A stretch of 64,000 nt of DNA, from assembly GCA_009741485.1 (NCBI GenBank), contig CM019218.1, positions 51,431,600 to 51,495,599 on the forward strand, written 5' to 3'. The stretch is from Malurus cyaneus samueli (Eukaryota > Chordata > Aves > Passeriformes > Maluridae). Positions 48,691 through 58,515 of this stretch are shown here, one piece after another. Below the pieces are notes generated by a model that saw only the letters and a list, made by a program, of their open reading frames with translations, was not told the origin of the DNA and did no database searches. Numbering within the stretch: the first letter of the stretch is position 1; each line of letters starts with the position of its first letter. The translations under genes were made by a program, and so were the position numbers.

Positions 48691-49264
48691 GGCTGGCAGC
48701 AGCGAGGGAGGGGTGAAACCTCACCTCGGGGGTCTGGCTGCAGCTTCACATTCATCCCACGGGGAGATAAATTAATTCCTTTATTGCTGAGCGGGAGCTG
48801 GAGTTTGGCTGGCCCCTCTTTGGGCACGCTGGGCTGGTGCCCGGGCAAGGAGGGGTCCCACCATGCCCAGGGGATTGTCCCAGACACCCCGTGCCCCTCG
48901 GGGTGAGATGGGGTTGAGAAGGGTGGGAATAAGGACAAATCCTGCTGAAATCTCACCCGGAGGGTGCGGGGAGAGCACAGGGGTTGGTGTTGGAGGGAAA
49001 GATGACACCACAGAGCTGTGGGCAAAGCCCCGTGTTGGTTTCTCTCCCTGCGCCTCCTTTTGATCCAAATCCTTCCCTGGGGCTCTCAGGACACCAGGAC
49101 AGGATGTGCCACCGCCCCTTGGGCAGCAGAGCCCCGAGCAGGGCAGGAACAGCCCGAACGCCCCGGCGGATGCAGAGAACCCGCTCCATCCCCGCCCCAG
49201 CCGCTCTGAGGGACAAAAATGGGTAAAAATCCACCAGCCCTGGACACCCCAGCACCGCTGACAG

Positions 49265-49600
49265 CCCCTGGGGACACTGTTGCCACTTCTGCCACCCCCA
49301 GCACCCCCTGAAGGCACCGCTGTCCCCTCTGCCACCCCCAGCGCCCCTGAAGGCACCGCGTCCCTTTGCCACTCCAGCCCCCAGGGATACCGCTGTCCCC
49401 TCTGCACCCCAGCAACCCTGGCACTCTGCCAGCCCCCCCCCAGCCCCGGGGACACCGCTGTCCCTTTTGCCACCCCCAGCACCCGAGGACCGCTGCCCCT
49501 CTGCCCCCCCACAGCCCCTGGGACACCGCTGTCCCTTTTGCCACCCCCAGCATCCCGAGGGGATACCGCTGTCCCCTCTGCCACCCCCAGCACGCTGTCC
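49265..49600. repeat. About 39-bp GGCACCGCTGTCCCCTCTGC minisatellite
   Basis: C-rich units of roughly 39-45 bp (CCACCCCCAGCA then CACCGCTGTCCC). The inverted mate at about 51886-52010 has far fewer units, another array-length difference between block B copies. Confidence 0.88.
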
Positions 49601-49653
49601 CCAAAGCCGGAGCCAGCCCTGCCGAGGGGCAGCGCCACTGTCCCCACCCTCGG

Positions 49654-50103
49654 GGCACCGAGCTGCAGCCACGGCTCCTCCTCCCCCAGGGCTGCATTGG
49701 TGGCGGTGCTTTGCAAAGCCGGGAGGGGGTGAAAAAAAACCTTCAAAAGGAGCATTAGGAGGTGGCAGCCACCCAAATTCCCCCTCAGCCGCTTCCTGGA
49801 GTCTGTTTGACTTCTAAATTTAACAAGCTCCCAAACAAGTGGCAGCAGCAAGTGGCTCCCACCCCGCGAGTGGCATTTTGGGGGCCCAGCCCCGGAATGG
49901 GAAATTTCTCCGACGTCTCTTTGATTATGGCTCTCGTTAACTCTCCAGGAGGCCCCCGAGCTGCCCCGAGCGCGCCGAGCTCCGAGGATAAATAATTTAC
50001 CAGATGGTTAAATATTCTTTAAGGTCTAGAGAACATCATCAGCGGGAGCGGCGATTTCGGGGGGCGGGGAGTGACACAAAACTACAAATTGGGCACAAAG
50101 GAC
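49654..50103. other. Single-copy spacer of the block B palindrome
   Basis: Not found elsewhere in the window. It has an AT-rich patch near 49990-50030 (AAATAATTTACCAGATGG). No gene recognised. Confidence 0.5.
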
Positions 50104-50425
50104 GGGGGGGGGGAGGGAAGGGAAAAGGAAGGGAAGGAAGAGAGGGAAGGGAAGGAGAAGGGAAGGGAGAGGGAAGGAGAGGGAAGGAAGGAAGGGAAGG
50201 AGAGGAAGGGAGGAAGGGAAGAAGGAAGGAAGGAAGGAGGGAAGGGAAGGAAGGGAGGGAAGGGAAGGAGGAAGGGAAGGGAGGAGGAGGGAAGGAAGGA
50301 AGGAAGGGAAGGGAAGGAAGGGAGGGAAGGAAGGGAAGGAAGGGAAGGAAGGAAGGAAGGGAAGGGAAGGGAAGGGAAGGGAAGGAAGGGAAGGGAGGAA
50401 GGAGGGAAGGGAAGGGAAGGGAAGG
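50104..50425. repeat. (GGAAG/GGGAAGG)n polypurine microsatellite
   Basis: More than 300 bp of uninterrupted purines on the plus strand made of GGAAG, GGGAAGG and GAGGGAAGG units. Mirror-like purine tracts of this kind can form triplex structures. The related start of block A2 at 38217-38245 has only a short version. Confidence 0.97.
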
Positions 50426-51864
50426 ACCGGGACAGCCCGGCGGGATCAGCGCGGCAGGGACAGGCTGGGCCGGGGGTTTGGGGGGATATCCCATCCCATG
50501 CAGATGTGCTCTGCCAGATGTGCGATGCAGATGTGCTGCCCATGCCCGAGGGAATGATGAGCTGGGGAGCGGGAGAGGACATGGGAGGTGGTCTGGCCTC
50601 GCAGGTGTCGGGTGGGGGGCGATGCTGATGTCCCAAACAGGCACTGCCCGGTGCCCTCGGGGGCCGTTCTTCGGGTTCTCCCTGGGTTTGGCAGCTGAAC
50701 TTTGGCGAAATGTGGTGCCAGAGGTGTTCCACCTCCTTTCTCCTTTCCTCTCCTCCTCCGCAGGGATCAGGGCGCCGTTCCCAGCGAGGAGCCCCCGGGC
50801 TGATGCTGGAGGGAGAGCACAGAGCAAAAAACCAGCGGTGGCTGAAGCAGAGCTCGGAGAGCAGAATCCAAGCGCTCCCTCTGCAATCTCCCAGCACATT
50901 TCAGCCCCGGCTCGGGATGTTTTGGGGCTCCAGCCCCGGGCCGCGCCCCCCCCACCCGCGGCTGCCGCGGAGGTAGTGGCAGCAGAGCCTGCTGCTTGCG
51001 CCGGCGCATGCGACATGCCCTGTCCCTGTCCCTGTCCCTGCTCCGCCATCCAGCCCTCCCAGCCACCCGAGCGGGGATTTGCACTGGATTTACCCACCGC
51101 CGCTTTCCCCCGGGTTTCTCTCCTCAAGCACAGTCCGGAGCTCGGGATTGAGCAGGATTTCTGCCTGGCTGGGATGTGTCAGGGGTCGCTAAATCCCCTC
51201 TGTGCCCGGTGCCCGGCTCTGTCCTGCCTCTCCTCCCTCCCTGCGTCCCTGGACACCCCCACAGCAGCCAAGCTGTCACCCTCAGCTCAGGTTTGGGGGT
51301 TTCGTTTGGTTTCCTGTGCTGATCCTTTTGGGGAACACACGGAATTTTCCCACTGACAGCCTGTCCTGCCCCTCCTCCCCCCATCCCTCACTATTCCAAA
51401 CCCCATCTCAGCATTTCCCTGTATTTTCCAGGTGCCTGGCGAGGCTGGGGACACAATTAACAAACGCTTTAGGGAATACTTCCCCCAAAATCCCCACCAG
51501 AGGACCCCCATGGGATCCCTTTTCCCTCGGGGATGATAAGCAGGTCCTTTCCCAGCCCTTGGAGTCCCCGTCCCTGCCCCAGGGGGTTCATCTCAGCTGC
51601 CCCTGATAAATTGACGATGAATAATTCACTGCCGGCTTTATGAACTATTCATCGCCCTCGAGCCTGCCAGGGTAATTAAACATCCTGCGAGCGCCTGTAA
51701 CGGGGCCAGGCCGAGCTCAGCCCTTCCTTCAAACCGATCCCATTAATCCAAGTGGGAAAAAATGCCCAAAGAAAAGTTTGCCTTGCCCGGGACCCCCTGT
51801 CCACAGGAGATTTGTCCCATTGCCTCCCCAGGGATGCAGTTCCAGGATGGGGCTGGCACAAGGC
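50411..51864 (+). repeat. Block A2, second copy
   Basis: Same orientation as 38229-39675. It begins at the end of a GGAAG microsatellite and switches at about 51865 into block B. Several single-base deletions (for example near 50575 and 50720) relative to the first copy. Confidence 0.92.
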
Positions 51865-51866
51865 GG

Positions 51867-54800
51867 GAGCCCCGAGGGTGGGGACAGTGGCGCTGCCCCT
51901 CGGCCAAAAGGGACAGCGGTGCCTTCAGGGGCTGCTGGGGGTGGCAGAGGGGACAGCGGTGCCTTCAGGGGGTGCTGGGGGTGGCAGAAGTGGCAACAGT
52001 GTCCCCAGGGGCTGTCAGCGGTGCTGGGGTGTCCAGGGCTGGTGGATTTTTACCCATTTTTGTCCCTCAGAGCGGCTGGGGCGGGGATGGAGCGGGGTCT
52101 CTGCATCCGCCGGGGCGTTCGGGCTGTTCCTGCCCTGCTCGGGGCTCTGCTGCCCAAGGGGCAGTGGCACATCCTGTCCTGGGTGTCCTGAGAGCCCCAG
52201 GGAAGGATTTGGATCAAAAGGAGGCGCAGGGAGGAGAAACCAACACGGGGCTTTGCCCACAGCTCTGTGGTGTCATCTTTCCCTCCAACACCAACCCCTG
52301 TGCTCTCCCCGCACCCTCCGGGTGAGATTTCAGCAGGATTTGTCCTTATTCCCACCCTTCTCAACCCCATCTCACCCCGAGGGGCACGGGGGTGTCTGGG
52401 ACAATCCCCTGGGCATGGTGGGACCCCTCCTTGCCCGGGCACCAGCCCAGCGTGCCCAAAGAGGGGCCAGCCAAACTCCAGCTCCCGCTCAGCAATAAAG
52501 GAATTAATTTATCTCCCCGTGGGATGAATGTGAAGCTGCAGCCAGACCCCCGAGGTGGAGGTTTCACCCCTCCCTCGCTGCTGCCAGCCTGCCTCAGCCC
52601 CGCTGCTGATTCCCCACAGAAATGCGAATTTTTGGTTTATCACGTCTGCCTGGCGGGCAGCAGGAGCTGCACAGCGAGCCGGGGGAAAGCGCAAGGTAAT
52701 AGAGGTATTTATTAAAGCAGGGAGGAAATTTATATGCTATTCCTGCTTTTTCAGCTCTCACTCATCGCCGAGGGGAGAGGAGGAGTGGGCAGCCTGTGCA
52801 GGAAATCGCCAGGAGTCTGTTTTCTGCCCATTTGTCAGTCTGATGAACAAGAAAAATATGGGCAGGCTGGGTGAAGGAGAAATGGAGAGTCTGGAGGAGG
52901 CTGGAGCGTGTTTCTCCACGGCCAGGAGCAGCTCCAGGTTGATGGGGAAACCTCTCTGGATCCTTCTGGAGCTGGGGGTTGTGCCACCGGGGTTTGGGGG
53001 GTCTTGAGGTGGTGTTGGCAGCGAGATGGGGAGGGAGGGGAGGTGGAGAGGAGAGAGGGGCTGTGGGGAGGGGAAAGGTCTGGATGGAACAGGCTGGAGG
53101 AGAAAAGGGATTTTGGAAAGGGCAGGCTGGAGGAGAAAAGGGTCTCTGGATGGAACAGGCTGGAGGAGAAAAGGGATTTTGGAAAGGAGAGGCTGGAGGA
53201 GAAAGGTCTGGAGGGGATGGACTGGAGGAGGAGAAAAAGGGTTCTGGAGGGAATGGCTGGAGGAAAAGAGGGACTCTGCAGGGGCCAGGCTGGAGGAGAA
53301 AAGGAATTTTGGAAAGGGCAGGATGGAGGAGAAATGGGTTCTGGAAGGAATTGGCTGGAGAGAAAAGGGGTTCTGGAGGGCAGGCTGGAGGGAAAAGATT
53401 GGAAAGCAGCTGGAGGAGAAAAGGGGTTCTGGAGGGAATGGCTGGAGGAGGAAAAGGGTTCTGGAGGAATGGCTGGAGGAAAAGAAAAAGGTTCTGGAGA
53501 TGATGGCTGGAGGAGAAAAGGAAATTTGGAAAGGACAGTCTGGAAGAAAGGGGCCTGGAAAAGAAAATCAGGAGGAGAAAGGGTACTGGAGACAATCGGA
53601 GAAAGGACTGGAGGGACAGGCTGAGAGAAAAGGGTCTGGAGGACAGCTGAGGAGGAGAGGAATTTTGGAAAGTACAGGCTGAGGAGAAAGGGTTTGGAGG
53701 AATGGCTGGAGGAGGAGAAAAAGAGTTCTGGAGGGATGGGCTGGAGGAGAAAAAGATTCTGGAAAGGACAGTCTGGAAGAGAAAAGGGGCTCGAGAAAGA
53801 AAATCAGGAGGAGAAGGGGTACTGGAGGACAATCAGGAGGAGAAAGGGCACTGGGGGCAGTCGGAGGAAAAGGGGCACTGAGGGGACAATCTGGAGAGAA
53901 AAAGGGCACGTGAGGGCGACATATCTGAGGAAGAAAGGGCTACTGAGGGGACTGGGCGTCAGAGACTAGGCCCTGGCAGGGGGATGAGGACTATCCCAGT
54001 GCCCAAAGCCTTCGCCCCAATCCCTGCACCCCCTGTCAGGAACTGCTGGAGCACCGGAGTGTTTGGCATCTCCCGGAGAGGAGCACAGGGAAGCGCAAAC
54101 CCCCCGGGTATTAAGTGCTAATAATTCCCTCCTTTCATTTGCAGTTATCCACCCACGTGGAGAGAGGCCGGGATTCTGCTGACACTTTCTGGCTGGCAAT
54201 TGAATGCTGCCTGAATCATCCAGCCAGGGCCATTTGTTCATAAAAGTAAGGAATTGCTGTTTGAATCCTTTTATTGCCGCTAACGTGACACAGGCAGCCG
54301 TGATGGATTCGGGCTGGGGATGTGACACGAACGTGGCCGTGCTGGGAAGTGACACAAATATGGGGGTTTGTGCTCCCTGCTGGGTGTGGGGTTAACACTG
54401 GGTCTGTCTGGGCTGCTGGGGCTGTGCAGGAGAAATCCTGGCCTCTCCCAAATTGTTTTTTCCCTTCGAGGAGCAGCTTTTTCCTCTGGTATCAGGGTCT
54501 GGGCACCCCAGAGGGGGATTTGTCCCCCCAGCCCTGCATGTGATGGTGCAGAGGGAAGGGGGGAGTGTTTGAGGGTTTTAATCTTCTTGTCCCCAGAGCT
54601 GCTGGAGCGCCTGGACAGGGAGATGTTTTTCCTTTGGCAGAGACAAATGGGCAGAGCCAGACCCTCTGGCATCAGGCTGCTCCTTCTACACTGATGGGAT
54701 AAAAACCTCCTGGTAGAAATCAGGATGTGATTAATTCCACGCTGTTTTTCCCCGAGTGCTGCTCACACAAACGAGAACTGATTTAAAATGAATCGAGCCA

Positions 54801-55148
54801 ATTACTGCAGCGTTCCTAAACCAGCAGTGCCGGGGTGAGGGGGAACATCCCAGCTGCAGAGGGATGGGATCAGATGCTGAGATGCCCTCTGGGCCCCAGA
54901 TTCCAGCTGTCTCAGTTCTGGGATAAGTCTGGCTGCTTTCCTCAGTTTGCATCTGAATTTAGGTGGCAGCAGTGCCAGGTGGTGGTACCTGCTCTGGGTG
55001 ATGCCAGGGTGGTCCCTGCTGGCTGAAAATGTTCCATATATTCACAGAAAAGTGGAAAGGAAGAACTCCTGGATGATTTTCCAACAGAAACTTATGAATG
55101 AGAGGATTTCTGCCGTGGAAGGGCTGGGTCTGTGGGGCTGGGTGAGGT
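51867..55148 (+). repeat. Block B
   Basis: Inverted partner of 45481-49653. Together they form a large palindrome with a spacer of about 2.2 kb (49654-51866). It contains the GGAGGAGAAAAGG array and two candidate non-coding elements. Confidence 0.93.
53085..53965. repeat. GGCTGGAGGAGAAAAGGG minisatellite (mate of 46790-48195)
   Basis: Purine-rich complement of the previous array, shorter by several hundred bases and with many unit-internal deletions after about 53350. Confidence 0.93.
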
Positions 55149-55974
55149 TTGGGTTTTTGGTTGTCTGGCTGCTGCTCCTCCCCTGCCCACATATTTGGTA
55201 GAAATCTGTTCTGAACTTGCATGTTTTGGGTTTTTTAGAGATTTGATTGAGGAGAGTATCATCATTCTCCCCAGCAGCTGCTGCAGAAGGGCTGAGGGGA
55301 GAGCAGGGGGGTCCCTATTTTGGGACAGGTTTATTTTTCTCTTCCCATCCTCAGCTTCCAGACAAAGCAGCTCCTTTGCACCATGGATGAGCCCAGAGAA
55401 CAGCAGAACCTCAGAATTAGTGAGGCTGGAAAAAGCTCTCCAGGATCATCAGGAAAAAAGATATTCTGGAAAGGACAATCTAGAGGAGAAAAGGAGCTCT
55501 GGAGGGGACAGGCTGGAGGATTAAATGAAGATCACCAAATCCAATCTGACTGGTCCCCACCTTGTCACCCAGCCCAGAGCACTGAGTGCCACATCCAGGA
55601 AATCCTTGATATCTCCATCTCCTCTTCACTCCAGGCAGGATCCACCTTGGGAATGTCCCTTGCAGCAGAACAGGAGCACCATGGAGGTAAAACTGCTCTG
55701 CTGGGTGAATTCTCCCTGGTGCTGTGGGCAGTGGCACATCTGGAGAGGCAGCTGGATGGGCAGTGAGGGAGGGAACAGCCAGGAGGAATCGCTGCTGGAA
55801 TTGCCACCGGAATCTGTGGGGCTGGACTCTGCTCGCTGCCCCTCCTTCCCATGGGAATTTGGCTGCAAAGCCTCAGCCCATCCCTTTTGGGGAAAGGATT
55901 CAAACCCCATCCAGGCTCCCCAGAGTTCCGTGCCTTGGGATCACAGGCTGCCGTTATTCTCATCCAGGGCATTG
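55149..55974. other. Non-coding stretch with interrupted CR1-like fragment
   Basis: At about 55405-55452 a TTAGTGAGGCTGGAAAAAG/GGATCATCA segment and at about 55524-55620 a CCAAATCCAATCTGAC segment together look like a CR1-derived tail on the minus strand. They are separated by about 75 bp of GGAGAAAAGG-type minisatellite. No gene recognised in the remainder. Confidence 0.5.
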
Positions 55975-56395
55975 TGGATTCCTTGTAAATTCCTTGAGGA
56001 TTCCTTGAGGATTCCTTGCAGATTCCATGTGGATTCCTTGTGGATTCCTTATGGATTCCTTATGGATTCCTTATGGATTCCTTGAGGATTTCTTGTGGAT
56101 TCCTTGTGGATTTCTTGCAGATTCCTTGCAAATTCCTTGAGGATTTCTTGCAGATTCCTTATGGATTCCTTACTGATTCTATGTGAATTCCTTGAGGATT
56201 CCATGCAGATTCCTTATCAATTCCTTGAGGATTCTGTGAGGACTCTTTGTGAATTCCTTGTGGATTCCATGTGGATTCCTTGCAAATTCCATATGGATTC
56301 CTTGAGGATTCCTTGCAGATTCCATGTGAATTCCTTATGGATTCCTTGTAGATTCCTTGTGGATTTGTAGTGGATTTTTTTTGGATTCCTTGTGA
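55975..56395. repeat. 12-bp GATTCCTTGTGG minisatellite
   Basis: About 35 units of GATTCCTTGTGG/GATTCCTTGAGG/GATTCCATGTGG. The 12-bp period keeps frames open on both strands, giving spurious peptides. Confidence 0.95.
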
Positions 56396-57514
56396 ATTCT
56401 CCCGGCATTGCTGCACAGAAAAAGGCAGCAGCTCTGGGCTACAGCTGCAGCGTTTAAAAATAATCCCAAACACGGGTTGGGTGCATGGCCAGGGCCGTTC
56501 AGGGTGTACAGGGCTCTGTTCCTGGAATAGTTTTCACTCCAGAGTCTGGAGGGGAACGTAAGGGGGATGCCGAGGGTTGCTTTGCACGTTCAGCTCGCTG
56601 TAAAACAGCCCTGGAGCCTCGAAAGGAGCTGAAGGAAACAGGCTTGGGGCTTTGGAGGGAAGAAAAAGAGGCTCCTGGGATGGGCAGAGTGGCCATGAAT
56701 TATGCAGCACATCAGGGGTGGGGTTTGCTCCAGGGCAGTCCTGGCTGGGAACCCCAAATTTGGGTGGGTGCAGAGGCAGGAGGGTGCCCGGAGAGCTGGG
56801 GATGGGGGCTGACCCCTTCACCCTCCCCAGGGCCCGGTGCTTTGGGGCAAAAGGTGATTCCTATCCTGAATTCCCATCCCAGGGGTGAGTTTTGGCCTTC
56901 CCACTGCTTTTGGTTGCTTTGGACCCCAAAAAGGAGGAAAAGCACCGGTGAGGGCAGGTGGGAGCAGGGCAGGGAGGGGAGAGGGTGAGGTTCTGGCAGT
57001 GATGGCCCCGGGATCGCTCTCCAGCCGCTCCACAACGAATTCACTGACACAGGGAACAATTTTTCCCTGACTCTGCCAATTCCATCACGACGCTGCCTGG
57101 AAGAGCCCCGCAGGAAGGAGGACTTGAACTCTGCGAAAAGCTCTCAGCTGAAGCTTTATTTAAGGCTACCTGGGGAAATCTTAAATATTAAAGGCTAAAA
57201 ACCAGCGGCTGGGCAGCAAGGGCTGTGCCCTGCCTGCCTCTTTTTGCCTCTGAACACTTTTGGTGCTCCAGCTAATGGGGCTGTCACCTTGTGGGGATGG
57301 TGTCACCCACAGATCCCCCTTCCCATGGTTTTTGGGACATTTCCAGGCTTGTGCCTCCAAGAGCAGCATCGCCTTCCCCCAGCTGGCCACCAGCATCTCG
57401 TCCCCACGCCCAAGAGAAAGGACAAGGACTGAGCATCTGTGTTTTTCTCTGTGCTGCTTCTGTTTATTTCTTATTTGTTTAATCCCTACTCCTTGACTGC
57501 AAACGTCCTTGTGC
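56396..57514. other. Intergenic stretch downstream of RH2
   Basis: GC-moderate non-repetitive DNA between the 12-bp minisatellite and the RH2 poly(A) region. Open frames on both strands are short and unrecognised. Confidence 0.5.
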
Positions 57515-58383
57515 TGACATGAGATTATTTATTTATAAAATATGTACAGGAAAGCGCTCGGGTCCCGGCCCCACCCTCCAAGGTTGGCCGTGCCTGTCCA
57601 GCCGCAGCAGAGGTGGAAGGGATTTCTCTGCCTCGGAGTCGGGGAGAGGAGGAGAAAGGAAAGGGCTGACAGGGATAGAGACTTCAAAAGACGTGAGCAA
57701 ATATTTACAGGATCCAAGACAAAAAAATGTATCTACAGTGTTGTCTTGGGGATAGAGGGAGTAGGGCTGGAAGCGGAGCCCGCTCATAGCTCTGTTTGTT
57801 ATATTGATTTATAGAGATCGTGGGAATCGATTCCTGCTGGGAATCCTGATGGGATTGGTGGCTCTGGAGAGCCTCGGGCTCGGGCCCCGGGGAGGGGCAG
57901 ATGGGGCCACCCAGCCACGGGGTCCTGCTGCTGGGGCTTTGCCAGAATATTGAGATTTTTGCAAGTGAGGGCTGGATGATCCTGCAACACTCCCTGGAGC
58001 CCAGGGAAGGGGGATGCTGGAGGACAGTGGGATTCAGGCAGGGAAAGGTTCGGGGGTCCCCACCGACCACTGCTGCTGTTTGATCACCATGGGGGCAGGT
58101 AGGGACAGTCCCCCGGAGGTGACACACTCCTGGGAGCTGGCACAGAGCCCTGGGCTCCCCGGGGTCAGTGTGGCAGAGCTCAGAGTGCCACGTGTGGGTC
58201 CCCATGGTTTTGTGGGGTGGGGTCTGCGCAAGGGGTGCTACGGCAGGATGGGGGTGCTACGGCAGGACAGGCACGGCTAAATTCTCCTGCAGGGGAGGGG
58301 GCCGGGGCGCGAGGGAGTGGCTGTGGGGGTTCTGTCTGGGTCCCCGAGCTCAGCAGGTCACCCCAGTTCAAACTGTCCATGCT
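57515..58383 (-). other. RH2: RH2 3' UTR and candidate poly(A) signals
   Basis: Non-coding sequence following the RH2 stop codon. AATAAA occurs on the minus strand at 57533-57528, within an AT-rich patch, and again at 57468-57463. Either would end a 3' UTR of about 0.87-0.94 kb. Which one is used cannot be decided from sequence alone. Confidence 0.45.
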
Positions 58384-58515
58384 CTATGCGGGTGATACTT
58401 GGCTGGAGGAGACGGAGGAGACCTCGGTCTTGCTCTGGGATACGGCGGACGAGGTGTCATCATCCCCAAAGGGGTTCTTGCCGCAGCAGATCGTGGTGAT
58501 CATGCAGTTACGGAA
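58384..58515 (-). CDS. RH2: RH2 exon 5 (coding part)
   Basis: 132 nt including the TAG at 58386-58384, residues 313-355. It contains the CC palmitoylation pair, the NPFGDDD stretch and a Ser-rich tail suited to kinase phosphorylation, ending VSPA. The acceptor is ...CCCCAG. Intron 4 before it is 129 bp. Confidence 0.96.
   Translation of the reverse strand, partial: FRNCMITTICCGKNPFGDDDTSSAVSQSKTEVSSVSSSQVSPA

Larger units (their letters stand above)
45481..49653 (-). repeat. Block B, inverted copy
   Basis: Reverse complement of 51867-55148, starting directly after the gap. It is about 0.9 kb longer than its mate, mostly because the CTCCTCCAG minisatellite is longer. No gene recognised. Confidence 0.93.

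Noticed and set aside
50004..51356. 450-codon plus-strand frame rich in Gly, Arg, Glu and Lys
   Set aside because: Its first half is the GGAAG microsatellite, and the rest lies in block A2, where the other copy is frame-shifted.
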